64,000 nt of DNA, taken from Candidatus Gastranaerophilales bacterium (GTDB lineage Bacteria; Cyanobacteriota; Vampirovibrionia; Gastranaerophilales; Gastranaerophilaceae). The notes under the pieces were generated by a model. The model saw nothing but the letters and a program-made list of their open reading frames with translations, did no database searches and was not told where the DNA came from. The stretch covers positions 1-64,000 of the forward strand of contig CALUWM010000010.1 of NCBI GenBank assembly GCA_944324485.1. Reading direction: 5' to 3'. This document shows, one piece after another, positions 8,685 to 17,162 of this stretch. The position numbers and the translations under genes were made by a program. Within the stretch, counting starts at the first letter, position 1. Every line of letters begins with the position of its first letter.

Positions 8685-10643
8685 CTATTTTACAAGTCTG
8701 ATTACTTCATATAAATTTATTTTATTTGTTTTTCCTCTTATTACAACATTTTTTATAGTAATAACATCAACAAAATCTTTTACTCTTTCATAAGTAGACT
8801 CGCTTATTAAAAAATTTGTTCTATATACTTTATTATAATTTTCTATTCTGCTTGCAGTATTTACGGTATCTCCGATTACTGTATATTCCAATCTTTCACT
8901 TGAGCCAATGTTACCTATAAAGGCTTCCCCTGACGAAATTCCTATTCCTATTTCAATTTTTGGTTTACCTTCATCAATCCATTTTTCTTGTAAATACTTA
9001 ACTTTTTTCAACATTTTATCAGCGCACTTAACGGCATCAAGCGCATGATTTTCATTCTTTTTAGGCTCTCCAAAAATTGCAAGAACGGCATCTCCCATAA
9101 ACTTATTTAAAATACCGTTATGTTCTTCAATTATGGGAACTAACGCAGAAAAATATTCATTCAAAATCATTGTCGTTGAATTAGCGTCCATACTTTCAGA
9201 AATTGATGTAAAATTCCTTATATCTGCAAATAGCACTGTAATATCTGCTCTTTTACCACCTAATGAAATATTATCAATATTCTTTACAACATTTTGCATT
9301 ACATCGTATGAGAGATATTTTCCCATTGCCTTTTGAATTTTTATTTTTTTATTATCTTCAACCAAATACCTATATGAATATGCACAAGCAAGCGCAACTA
9401 TTATAAATAATTCAGGTAAAATTAAACTAACTGCGATTTTGTTATAATACATAAAAAATGTAAACAAAAAATATGTAAGCATAGCCAATATAGATGATAA
9501 CAATGCAGCACTAATAGACATTGTATTGGCCAGAACAAAAACCAAAACAAAAACCAGCAAACAAAGCAAAAAATTATACAAAGGACTTGTCGACCTATAA
9601 AAATTATTTGTAATTAAATTATCAAAATTTGTTGCTTGAATATCCAGCCCTGAAAAATTTTCAGAAACAGGTGTTCGTTGAATATCTAAAAGTGCTTGTG
9701 CTTGAGCATTTGCCCCTATAAAAACTACTTTGTTATTAAAATCTTCTATATTAATAAAAGGTTTTTTACCTTTTTTTATGGCTCTATAAGAATTGATTAT
9801 ATCAGAAGCCGAATATTTCTTATGAGAGTAAGTATTATCTAATGTTTTGTAATAGCAAATGTAATTAGACACTACTCCAAAATCATTTTCAACAGGAATT
9901 TTTAAAGTATTTGAGTTAGAAAAACCATAAAGATATTTATCAGTCAAAATAAATTCTTTAATACCTGTATATTTTCCATACATTATAAGGCCTAAAGAAG
10001 GGTAAAAATTACCTTTATAATTAATTAACTGGCTTGCTCTTCTTATATATCCGTCAAAATCTTCAGGAACATTAACAAACCCTAAAGACAAAATATTTTT
10101 AAAATAATCCTTTTGAAGAACTGTGAAGCTTTTAAAATCGCCTTTTTTAGAATATTTTTTTGAACGTTTATCAATTATTCTAATATCTGTTTTTGTCTTT
10201 AATTCAGCATCATACCTTCTTGCATCAATATTATTTTCAAAATCATCATACGCAAAAGCAACACCCGCCGACAATTTTTTAAAGTCCCCGATTTTTGAAA
10301 AAAATTTCCTATCTGACTCAGGAAATTCATTATCAGGAGCCATAATTAATCCATCATATCCAATTAATTTAGCATTTGTATAATTCTCAAAAAAATCAAA
10401 AATTTCAAGATAATATTCCCTTTTCCATGGCCATCTTCCGATTTCATGAAGAGATTTATCATCTATTACAATTAAAACAACATCAGACGAAGAAATTTTA
10501 TTATTCATCGTCAATTTATTCATTATGTTATAAGATTTTAATTGCAAAAAAGGAGCGGTTAGTAAATAAATAACAAGAAAAATAAATACAAAAACCGGAA
10601 ATAAAAACTTTGTGTTTTTTTGCCTAAACTCCATACAAGACAT
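8685..10643 (-). CDS. CHASE2-domain class III adenylate/guanylate cyclase
   Basis: 652 aa. N-terminal membrane helix (about 12-32), extracytoplasmic CHASE2 sensor (about 40-350, with VLIVIDDKSLHEIGRWPW and the closing VVFIGANAQA), three closely packed membrane helices (about 355-427), then a class III cyclase domain (about 465-650). Metal-binding Asp474 in VLFADIRNFTS and Asp518 in FMGDAVLAIFG are present, as is VIGDTVNTASRIE. It would make cAMP (possibly cGMP) in response to an external signal. This architecture is common in cyanobacteria. The start may be ATG 10643 or the fourth-codon ATG at 10634; neither has an SD, and TACAAT lies 7 nt before the second. Confidence 0.92.
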   Translation of the reverse strand: MSCMEFRQKNTKFLFPVFVFIFLVIYLLTAPFLQLKSYNIMNKLTMNNKISSSDVVLIVIDDKSLHEIGRWPWKREYYLEIFDFFENYTNAKLIGYDGLIMAPDNEFPESDRKFFSKIGDFKKLSAGVAFAYDDFENNIDARRYDAELKTKTDIRIIDKRSKKYSKKGDFKSFTVLQKDYFKNILSLGFVNVPEDFDGYIRRASQLINYKGNFYPSLGLIMYGKYTGIKEFILTDKYLYGFSNSNTLKIPVENDFGVVSNYICYYKTLDNTYSHKKYSASDIINSYRAIKKGKKPFINIEDFNNKVVFIGANAQAQALLDIQRTPVSENFSGLDIQATNFDNLITNNFYRSTSPLYNFLLCLLVFVLVFVLANTMSISAALLSSILAMLTYFLFTFFMYYNKIAVSLILPELFIIVALACAYSYRYLVEDNKKIKIQKAMGKYLSYDVMQNVVKNIDNISLGGKRADITVLFADIRNFTSISESMDANSTTMILNEYFSALVPIIEEHNGILNKFMGDAVLAIFGEPKKNENHALDAVKCADKMLKKVKYLQEKWIDEGKPKIEIGIGISSGEAFIGNIGSSERLEYTVIGDTVNTASRIENYNKVYRTNFLISESTYERVKDFVDVITIKNVVIRGKTNKINLYEVIRLVK

Positions 10644-10667
10644 TGTATAATACTTTTAAAAAAATAA

Positions 10668-10695
10668 AAAGCAGATATTATAAAATATCTGCTTT
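10668..10695 (-). terminator. Terminator of the NarL-type regulator gene
   Basis: Perfect 12-bp arms (10668-10679 and 10684-10695) with a 4-nt loop. On the minus strand the hairpin is followed by a T-rich run. It lies just after the regulator stop at 10702 and separates it from the cyclase gene. Confidence 0.85.
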
Positions 10696-10701
10696 ATTAT
10701 A

Positions 10702-11400
10702 CTATACCGATACAATACCCTCTTTTATGGCTTTGACCGCTGCTTGAACTCTATCATCCACACATAGCTTTTGTAATATTGAACAAACATGAGCTTTTGC
10801 TGTATGCACCGAAACAATTAATTCTTGTGCTATTTGAGTATTTGATTTACCCTGTACTAATAATTTTAAAACTTCACTTTCTCTTTCTGTCAATTTTGCT
10901 TTTGAATCCATACAATGAGAAGAATTCATAATCTCAGTATTTTCAGGTTTCGGAAAGAATTTTAAAGCCAAATGTGCAACATTAGAATCAATCCAACATG
11001 CACCTTTTGCCACATTTTTAATAACTCCTGATAAAGTAATAGGGTCAATATCTTTAAGGCAATAGCCGCTTGCACCTGAACCCAAAGAAGCAATGACCTC
11101 TTCTTCTCTATCATGAGAAGTTAAAATAATTACTTTAGTATTAGGTGATATTCCTTTTATTTTTGCTGTTGCCTCTAATCCGTTAATACCCGGAAGCCCT
11201 AAATCCATAAGAACAACATCTGGTTGTTCTTTTTTTATTAACTCTAAACCTACCTCTGCATTTTGCGCTTCAGCGATAACATTAATGTTTTCAATTTCGT
11301 TCAACGCATACCTTAAGCCAACTCTCGTTAACTTATAATCCTCCACAATAATAACGCGCACTTCTTTTGCGCCATTTCTACTAACCGTTTGTTGGCTCAT
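10702..11400 (-). CDS. NarL/FixJ-family response regulator
   Basis: 232 aa. Receiver domain about residues 14-130 with acidic pair ED (20-21), phospho-acceptor Asp66 in VVLMDLGLPG, Thr/Ser in IILTSHD and Lys in YCLKDIDP. A LuxR-type helix-turn-helix covers about 165-225 (LTERESEVLKLLVQGKSNTQ then IAQELIVSVHTAKAHV). It is a DNA-binding transcription regulator activated by phosphorylation. A linker of about 30 residues contains one His and one Cys. SD AAAGGATT precedes ATG. No kinase gene is adjacent. Divergent from dnaX. Confidence 0.92.
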   Translation of the reverse strand: MSQQTVSRNGAKEVRVIIVEDYKLTRVGLRYALNEIENINVIAEAQNAEVGLELIKKEQPDVVLMDLGLPGINGLEATAKIKGISPNTKVIILTSHDREEEVIASLGSGASGYCLKDIDPITLSGVIKNVAKGACWIDSNVAHLALKFFPKPENTEIMNSSHCMDSKAKLTERESEVLKLLVQGKSNTQIAQELIVSVHTAKAHVCSILQKLCVDDRVQAAVKAIKEGIVSV

Positions 11401-11562
11401 TGATTTAATCCTTTCTCGTCTTGTATTGTTAATAAATTATTCTTGGATTAATACTATCTTGCACAAACTTTTTAGTTAATTAGTCTGTTGTATAATTTGG
11501 GCACTATCCACATGGGTAAGTAATTTAAAAAATAAAAATTTTAAATCTTTTAATTTTTATAT

Positions 11563-11574
11563 TATAATCCTTCT
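11563..11574 (+). promoter_or_regulatory. -10 box directly upstream of dnaX (leaderless type)
   Basis: TATAAT at 11563-11568 is separated from the dnaX ATG (11575) by six bases, so the expected transcription start falls on the ATG. No SD is present. The -35 region (11540-11545, TTTAAA) is weak. A second TATAAT at 11491-11496 could serve a longer transcript. Confidence 0.5.
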
Positions 11575-13326
11575 ATGGAAGAAAATTATTTGCCGTTATT
11601 TAGAAAATATCGTCCTCAATCATTTAAAGATTTAATCGGACAAGAAAATCTTGTTAAAGCTTTATCAAACGCTATCGAATTAAATCGAATAGCTAACGCT
11701 TATTTATTTTGCGGACCAAGAGGAACGGGAAAAACCTCAAGCGCAAGAATTTTCGCTAAATCCCTAAATTGCAAAGACGGTCCAACATTGACTCCATGTC
11801 AAAAATGTGCCAGCTGTGTTGACATAACAAATGCAACAGGACTAGATGTTATTGAAATTGATGCCGCATCAAACAGAGGTATTCAAGATGCCAAAGAGCT
11901 AATTTCACAAGTTCAATACGCACCAATAAACGGTAAATATAAAATTTTCATTATTGATGAAGTCCACATGCTTTCAAATGACGCATTTAATGCTCTTTTA
12001 AAAACATTTGAAGAACCACCCAAAAATGTAATTTTCATTCTTGCCACAACAGAACCGCACAAAGTTCTTGAAACAATAGTCAGCCGTTGTCAAAGATTTG
12101 ACCTAAGAAGAATTACAACAGAAGACATTATAAAACGACTAAGGCAAATCTCAGACATTGAAAACATTAAAATAACTGACGAAGCCCTTTTTACGATTGC
12201 AAAAAATGTATCAGGCGGACTTAGAGATTCTCTTGCCTTATTAGATCAAGTTAGCATCTTAGGCGTAAAAGAAGAAATTACAAAAGAACTTATTGAAGAT
12301 TTACTCGGAAAAGTTAATTTTGATATTTTGCTAAAACTTTTAAAAGATGTATACGAAGAAAACATCGAGCTTTCACTGTACGATATTGACGAAATATACG
12401 CAAAAGGAAATGAACCAAGAAACTTAGCAGAAAACTTTATTGAATTTCTAAGAAATGTAACTTTAGTAATAAATTCTTCAAACAACGAGACTCTCACTAA
12501 GTTTACAACATTAATCAAAGAAGATATTGAAAAAATAGAATCGTGTAAATTTGACAAAAACAAAATCATAGAAATTCTTAATACAATAATTGAATATTAT
12601 AAAGAAATAAAGATTTCTACAAATCCATACTTATGGATGGAGCTTGCCATAATTGGAGCTTGTAAATTAAATTTAAAAGATACAAAAAATAAAGAACAAA
12701 CTGCATTAAGTAAAACAGCTTCAATAAAAGAAATCAAACAAATATCGCCAATTAAAGAAAAAGAAGAAGATTTAAAACTAAACATAAACCATGAACCTGA
12801 AAAAACCACAACAAAAGAAGAGCAAACAGATAAAAATACTTACGAAAATGAAAAACCAAAAACTAATAATGAAGCTGAAATATGGACAAATATAGTTAAT
12901 TCAATTCCTTCACTACCAGCAAAAGCATTTTATTCAGGAGTTGCCAAACTAATAAAAATAGAAAATAATAAAATTCAACTCGGTTTCTTGAATGAAAATT
13001 TAATAATACAAGCAAAATCTGATTCTAAAATGCCTCAATTAAAAATTGCCCTTGAAGCAACCTATAAAGATTTTGAAATAGAATTTGTAAAAATTGATTC
13101 AAACACGAAAACTCTTGATGTAAAACCAAAAATCAACCAAAATATACCTAAAAGACCGCCTGAAGCTCCAATAAGCACTCAAAAACAAACTGAAAATGTT
13201 GAAAATCCAATTAGCATAGAGCAACCAAGCGAAGAAGAAAAACAAACAAAAGAAAATGAAAAAAAATATTTTAGCCCCAAAGTCCAAGAAATGATTGAAC
13301 AATTTAACGGAAGAATAATAGATTAA
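11575..13326 (+). CDS. dnaX: DNA polymerase III subunit gamma/tau
   Basis: 583 aa. Clamp-loader AAA+ ATPase: Walker A GPRGTGKTSS (47-56), zinc-binding Cys66/75/78/81, Walker B IIDEVHM (about 126-132), SRC motif (170-172) with the trans-acting arginine. Domain III follows to about residue 360. After that comes a Lys/Glu/Asn-rich linker (about 365-430), a tau-type C-terminal domain (about 430-515) and a low-complexity tail. Loads the beta clamp and tethers polymerase cores. An A8 tract near 13259-13266 could allow slippage close to the C-terminus but would remove only about 20 residues. Ends two bases before a small opposite-strand gene. Confidence 0.95.
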   Translation: MEENYLPLFRKYRPQSFKDLIGQENLVKALSNAIELNRIANAYLFCGPRGTGKTSSARIFAKSLNCKDGPTLTPCQKCASCVDITNATGLDVIEIDAASNRGIQDAKELISQVQYAPINGKYKIFIIDEVHMLSNDAFNALLKTFEEPPKNVIFILATTEPHKVLETIVSRCQRFDLRRITTEDIIKRLRQISDIENIKITDEALFTIAKNVSGGLRDSLALLDQVSILGVKEEITKELIEDLLGKVNFDILLKLLKDVYEENIELSLYDIDEIYAKGNEPRNLAENFIEFLRNVTLVINSSNNETLTKFTTLIKEDIEKIESCKFDKNKIIEILNTIIEYYKEIKISTNPYLWMELAIIGACKLNLKDTKNKEQTALSKTASIKEIKQISPIKEKEEDLKLNINHEPEKTTTKEEQTDKNTYENEKPKTNNEAEIWTNIVNSIPSLPAKAFYSGVAKLIKIENNKIQLGFLNENLIIQAKSDSKMPQLKIALEATYKDFEIEFVKIDSNTKTLDVKPKINQNIPKRPPEAPISTQKQTENVENPISIEQPSEEEKQTKENEKKYFSPKVQEMIEQFNGRIID

Positions 13327-13327
13327 A

Positions 13328-13500
13328 TTATCTTATTTTAAAATTAATCATAGCTTTATGGTTGACTGCAATTAATTCCATTGAATTCCAAAATTGATTA
13401 GGATCAAGTGTTGATTTAGCTTCTAGGTTAACAGTAACTTTAGAAGAATAAAGTTCTGCAAGTTTTTGATCAAAATTATCTGTAATTTGTAGTTTCATCT
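13328..13500 (-). pseudogene. Small conserved-looking gene, broken by one base at an A5 run
   Basis: ATG at 13500 has a good SD (AAAGGA, 8 nt upstream). In the ATG frame it codes only 25 residues (MKLQITDNFDQKLAELYSSK plus KLLLT) because the frame changes at five A in the coding strand (complement of T5 at 13439-13443). With six A the gene would run to TAA at 13328-13330 and give 57 aa, the second part reading VTVNLEAKSTLDPNQFWNSM and ELIAVNHKAMINFKIR. The good SD and protein-like second half suggest a real gene. A sequencing error, a natural frameshift and programmed slippage cannot be told apart here. No family recognised. Confidence 0.55.
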
Positions 13501-13585
13501 TTATTTTCCTTTAATCACTGCTTACATATATATAAAGTATATAAAGATTATCTAATTTCAAATTAAATATTTTTTGTTACAAAAC

Positions 13586-13924
13586 TTAATCTTCTAAAAC
13601 TGTCTCTTCATCGGTATCGTTTTTGTCTTGTGTTTCGGGCTTTTCTTTTTTTTGCCTTTTTTCTTCTTTTTCTTCCGTAATTTTCTTAATCATCATGGCA
13701 CCCGCATTAACCGAAGCAAGGCTATCCAAAGAGGCTCTTAATTGAGCTGATCTATCATGGTAAATGTTTTTTTCTTCTCTGTATTCTTCTTCTTGCAATT
13801 CTTGTGCGAAATATTCGCCGCCCTGTCCCATTTTTTCATCAGACATCTTATTTGCCATGCCGGAAGCATCGCCCGACTTAAAATTAAAACTTGGAATTGG
13901 AGATATACCTCTGTTATCAACCAT
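13586..13924 (-). CDS. Small hydrophilic protein of unknown function
   Basis: 112 aa, no signal peptide or membrane helix. The N-terminus MVDNRGISPIPSFNFKSG is followed by a Met/Gly-rich stretch, a central helix (EYFAQELQEEEYREEKNIYH), a small nonpolar segment (SLDSLASVNAGAMMIKKI) and a Lys/Glu/Asp tail. SD GAGGG 6 nt before ATG. No family recognised. The ISP..NFK opening resembles openings of other unknown proteins in this window. Confidence 0.7.
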   Translation of the reverse strand: MVDNRGISPIPSFNFKSGDASGMANKMSDEKMGQGGEYFAQELQEEEYREEKNIYHDRSAQLRASLDSLASVNAGAMMIKKITEEKEEKRQKKEKPETQDKNDTDEETVLED

Positions 13925-14023
13925 TTTTTACCCTCGTCCTGTGTCTGGTAGATAATATCATTTTTTCTTTAAAAAAACAACATCAGTTAGGAGTATAAAA
14001 CGTATGAATTATTTTTTTTGCTA

Positions 14024-14755
14024 CTAATTCTTAAAATAATCAATTATTTTTAAAACGGCTTCTTCTTCAGTACATCCAACACTATCAGGAGCTGTATTTC
14101 CCCAAAGGGCAAGTATTGTTTTAATATTGCTATATTTTTTACAAGGCAAAATATTATTTATATTATCATCCACAAAAAGTGCGCTAGAATAGCCATTTAG
14201 GCTCATATATTCTTCAAAAAAATCAGCTTTTGAAGGATAATTATTCAAAATTTCACGAGCAAAAATTTCATTCTCGTCCAAACTTAACCCATAATAATTA
14301 AATCTTTTAACAATAGAGCTTTTATTTTTTTTAGAGGCAACTACCATTTTGAATTTTTCTTTTTCATACAAATTTTTAATTTCAAAAAAGAACTTATATG
14401 GTTTTTCTAATTTTTGCCAAAAGTCATAATGATTTTTTATTAAATCTTCTCTAATTTTTAAAAAATCTGCACAAAATTTTTCTTCAAGTTCCTTGTTTCT
14501 GTTTAACAAAGCTCTATTAAAAGAAGGTATGATTTCTTTTTCTTCCAGTCCTTCAAAAATTAAAGGATTAAAATAATAAAACATCCAAATATTATAAACA
14601 AGAAATTTATACTTATAATAAAGCTTATAATTTTTTTCATCTACTTCATCATAAAACGAAGCACCACTATATTGACACCTATTCACAAGATAAACTTCCC
14701 TTAAAGTGTCAAAAAGAACCCCATCAAAATCTAAAAATAAAATTTTGTTTTCCAC
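14024..14755 (-). CDS. HAD-superfamily hydrolase
   Basis: 243 aa. HAD motif I FLDFDGVLFDT (nucleophile Asp9 and acid/base Asp11), motif II in MVVASKKNKSS, and motif III/IV in SALFVDDNINNI. A long helical cap (about 20-120) identifies subclass I. The substrate is unknown; phosphatases of sugar phosphates or nucleotides are usual in this family. The start is GTG at 14755, chosen because the motif-I strand begins five codons later and no ATG is available. No clear SD. Confidence 0.8.
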   Translation of the reverse strand: MENKILFLDFDGVLFDTLREVYLVNRCQYSGASFYDEVDEKNYKLYYKYKFLVYNIWMFYYFNPLIFEGLEEKEIIPSFNRALLNRNKELEEKFCADFLKIREDLIKNHYDFWQKLEKPYKFFFEIKNLYEKEKFKMVVASKKNKSSIVKRFNYYGLSLDENEIFAREILNNYPSKADFFEEYMSLNGYSSALFVDDNINNILPCKKYSNIKTILALWGNTAPDSVGCTEEEAVLKIIDYFKN

Positions 14756-14777
14756 AAAAATTAAGATATCATAAAAA

Positions 14778-14957
14778 CTACAAATTATAAATTTTTATGT
14801 TAGGTCCGTATTTTTGCAATTTAATCCTGTCTGCTAAAGATTTTATTCGCCAATCATTAAATTCAAAAGATAAAAACTCTTCACAAGCCTTAATTTCTTT
14901 AGACAACTGTGCATTAATTTGTTCTTCTTTATCTCTTTTTTCCATACTTTTACCCAT
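14778..14957 (-). CDS. Small charged protein, unknown
   Basis: About 59 aa, helical and charged (EEQINAQLSKEIKACEEFLS), ending ADRIKLQKYGPNIKIYNL. ATG at 14957 was taken; ATG at 14945 (after GGGT, 7 nt) and TTG at 14960 are alternatives. It lies 22 nt before the HAD gene on the same strand, so the two may be co-transcribed. No family recognised. Confidence 0.5.
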   Translation of the reverse strand: MGKSMEKRDKEEQINAQLSKEIKACEEFLSFEFNDWRIKSLADRIKLQKYGPNIKIYNL

Positions 14958-15009
14958 CAAAATAACATCTAAATTAATAAAGTATTTTTTTAATTAAAAA
15001 TTGCAAAAA

Positions 15010-15831
15010 TTAATAAAAAAACATCATTTTTGTTAAGAAAAACAATGAAATTGTTACAAAAACAATGAAAATTAAATGCTTTAAAAAATTATTTTTTTGT
15101 TTTTTGTTCTTTTTATTCTTTTTTTGGGTTTTTTTAGGCTCTTCAATTTTATTTACTTTTTGCTTTACGGTTTTTCTTGCTTCTTTTATTTTTTCTTTTA
15201 CCCTTTTTTGAGATGGGGTCAATTCTTTTTTTCTTTTATTTGTTTTTTTGTAACGAACTACATTGTTAACAAAGCTTTCATCCTTTCTCCCGTCTATTGT
15301 TTTTTCAACATTCGAATTGAACTCTCCTTGTTTTAAGTTTAAAAGTTCTGCTTTTTGTTCACTTGCAAGACGAACATACTCATCAACCAATTTATTTTCT
15401 TTTAAAGGTTTTTGGGTAATTAATAGTGTTTCATCAAATTGTAATTTTCTAATTTTTTCATCCCTCTTTTTAGAATAAGAATAACTTATCGCTATTTCAA
15501 ACGCACGCTTTATCGCTTCTAAGACTTCCGTTGGTGCTATATCTTCACCGTGGGCACACTTATTTCCGGCACGCTTTATAAAAAATAAATCCTCAACAAA
15601 TTCTTTTTGTTCCTGAGTTTCAATTTTATCTTTTAAACAATTCACTACATCATCAAAAGTCATTTCCTTTTGAACTTCGCCTAAAACTTTTTTTGCTGTT
15701 TTTTCTGCAAATATCCTTAATTGCACAGCACATTGGTTAAAATATTCATCTCTAAATAATTTTTCGCTATCAATTATTAAAGAAAATAATTCTTTATCAA
15801 TACTTTTTAAAAAATCAAAATTACTTGCCAA
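15010..15831 (-). CDS. DUF4145-like protein with C-terminal membrane anchor
   Basis: 273 aa. The first 120 residues resemble the DUF4145/HEPN-like helical domain found in some restriction-modification and stress proteins: SEKLFRDEYFNQCAVQLRIF, AEKTAKKVLG and FIKRAGNKCAHGED, the last with the typical RxxGNxxxH pattern. The middle is charged. Residues about 195-250 are very Lys-rich, and the last 22 (HLIFIVFVTISLFFLTKMMF) form a membrane helix, so the protein looks tail-anchored with the domain in the cytoplasm. TTG start at 15831 with SD AAGGA. Sits 13 nt before aroA's stop in the same direction. No nuclease domain or partner gene is seen. Confidence 0.65.
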   Translation of the reverse strand: MASNFDFLKSIDKELFSLIIDSEKLFRDEYFNQCAVQLRIFAEKTAKKVLGEVQKEMTFDDVVNCLKDKIETQEQKEFVEDLFFIKRAGNKCAHGEDIAPTEVLEAIKRAFEIAISYSYSKKRDEKIRKLQFDETLLITQKPLKENKLVDEYVRLASEQKAELLNLKQGEFNSNVEKTIDGRKDESFVNNVVRYKKTNKRKKELTPSQKRVKEKIKEARKTVKQKVNKIEEPKKTQKKNKKNKKQKNNFLKHLIFIVFVTISLFFLTKMMFFY

Positions 15832-15843
15832 AACTTTTCCTTC

Positions 15844-17160
15844 TTAAGAATATCTTAATTTATCCATTAATTTTAAAAACTCAGGAAACGATGTCTCATG
15901 GCAACTAAAACCGTTTATTATAGTGTCTTTTTTATTAATCAAAGACAAAACATAATAACTCATTGCAAGCCTATGATCCAAATATGTCTCCAATTTTGCA
16001 GTCTTATCTATTTCCTTTTTTCCAACAATTATAAATCCATCTTCTTTTTCTTTTATATCGACTCCAAAAGCTTTCATACCCTCAACAATCGCCTTTATTC
16101 TGTCCGATTCTTTATTTCTTAAATCTAGAGCATCTTCTACAACACTTTCACCATCTGCAACAGAAGCTAAAACTGCCAAAATTGGTATTTCGTCAATCAA
16201 TCTGGGTATAATGTCTCCATTTATGGAAAAAGGCTTAATATTTTGGGTATAGCATACTTCAATATCTGCCACTTTCTCTCCGGAGATAATTCTTTCAGCT
16301 AAAATTGAATATTTTACATTTGCTTGTTTAAATACGTCTAAAATACCTGTTCTTGTGGGATTAATTCCGACATTTTTTATCAATACTTTTGATTCAGGAA
16401 CAATTGCCGCTGCAACCATAAAAAAAGCTGCAGAAGAAATATCCCCAACAATTTCAACATCATTTGGTATAAACTCACTTTTTTCAATACTTGTCCAAAA
16501 ACCTTCATCGTCTTTTCCGGTTTTGATATTTGCTCCAAAATACTTAAGCATAATTTCTGTATGATTTCTTGATAAAACAGGTTCTATAACTTTTGTACAA
16601 CCTGAAGCATTTAACCCTGCAAAAATAACAGCACTTTTAACTTGAGCCGAAGCTATGGGAGAAAAATAAGTTATAGAATTCAATTTTTTCCCTTCAATAC
16701 TTAAAGGAAGTTTATTTTGATTTGATGTAATCCTGGCACCCATTAAACTTAATGGCTTTATAATTCTTGCCATAGGTCTTTTTTGAAGACTGTCATCCCC
16801 GATAAATTTACAAGTAAATCCTTCAAAAGAAGAAAATAAACCCGAAAGCAGCCTTACTGTTGTTCCCGAATTACCACAATCTAATGGTTGCACAGGGTTT
16901 TTAAATGCTTTTGTAGCATCAAGCATAATCTCTCTATCAGCTATTTTTTCAAATTCAACACCGATATTTTTTAAAATTTCTAAAGTAGCAACACAATCTT
17001 TGCCTAAAGATAAATTTTTAATTCTAATCTTTTTTTGAGTATATTTTGAAACTATCGAACCAATTATAAGGCTTCTATGAGAAATAGACTTATCAGGAGG
17101 AATGACAATCTCTCCTGATAAGCATTTTTCAATTTTTGAAGTTTTCAAAAAATTATCCAT
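15844..17160 (-). CDS. aroA: 3-phosphoshikimate 1-carboxyvinyltransferase (EPSP synthase)
   Basis: 438 aa, usual family length. Joins shikimate-3-phosphate and phosphoenolpyruvate in the shikimate pathway to chorismate. Motifs: PPDKSISHRSLIIG (active-site Lys and Arg), LDCGNSGTTVRLLSG, RPMARIIKPL, GDISSAAFFMVAAA, PRLIDEIPILAVLA (catalytic Asp), RNKESDRI and DHRLAMSYYV. The active-site loop reads NSGTTVR rather than the NAGTAMR of class I enzymes, typical of class II. Starts two bases after speE's stop, so coupled. No other shikimate gene is near. Confidence 0.95.
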   Translation of the reverse strand: MDNFLKTSKIEKCLSGEIVIPPDKSISHRSLIIGSIVSKYTQKKIRIKNLSLGKDCVATLEILKNIGVEFEKIADREIMLDATKAFKNPVQPLDCGNSGTTVRLLSGLFSSFEGFTCKFIGDDSLQKRPMARIIKPLSLMGARITSNQNKLPLSIEGKKLNSITYFSPIASAQVKSAVIFAGLNASGCTKVIEPVLSRNHTEIMLKYFGANIKTGKDDEGFWTSIEKSEFIPNDVEIVGDISSAAFFMVAAAIVPESKVLIKNVGINPTRTGILDVFKQANVKYSILAERIISGEKVADIEVCYTQNIKPFSINGDIIPRLIDEIPILAVLASVADGESVVEDALDLRNKESDRIKAIVEGMKAFGVDIKEKEDGFIIVGKKEIDKTAKLETYLDHRLAMSYYVLSLINKKDTIINGFSCHETSFPEFLKLMDKLRYS

Positions 17161-17162
17161 TT

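Noticed and set aside
13259-13266. Programmed frameshift in dnaX producing gamma
   Set aside because: An A8 tract exists, but it lies about 20 residues from the end of the protein, so slippage would not give a gamma-sized product. No classic heptamer was found near the end of domain III.
13501-13585. tRNA or small RNA in the larger intergenic gaps (also 33135-33285, 39158-39335, 46927-47069, 59432-59606, 60027-60161)
   Set aside because: No cloverleaf, T-loop consensus or stable structure was recognised by eye; a tRNAscan/Infernal run would settle it.
13738-13955. Overlapping open frames on both strands across the small gene at 13586-13924
   Set aside because: The frame with SD GAGGG and protein-like composition is 13586-13924; others are mirror images rich in Phe/Ser or lacking an SD.
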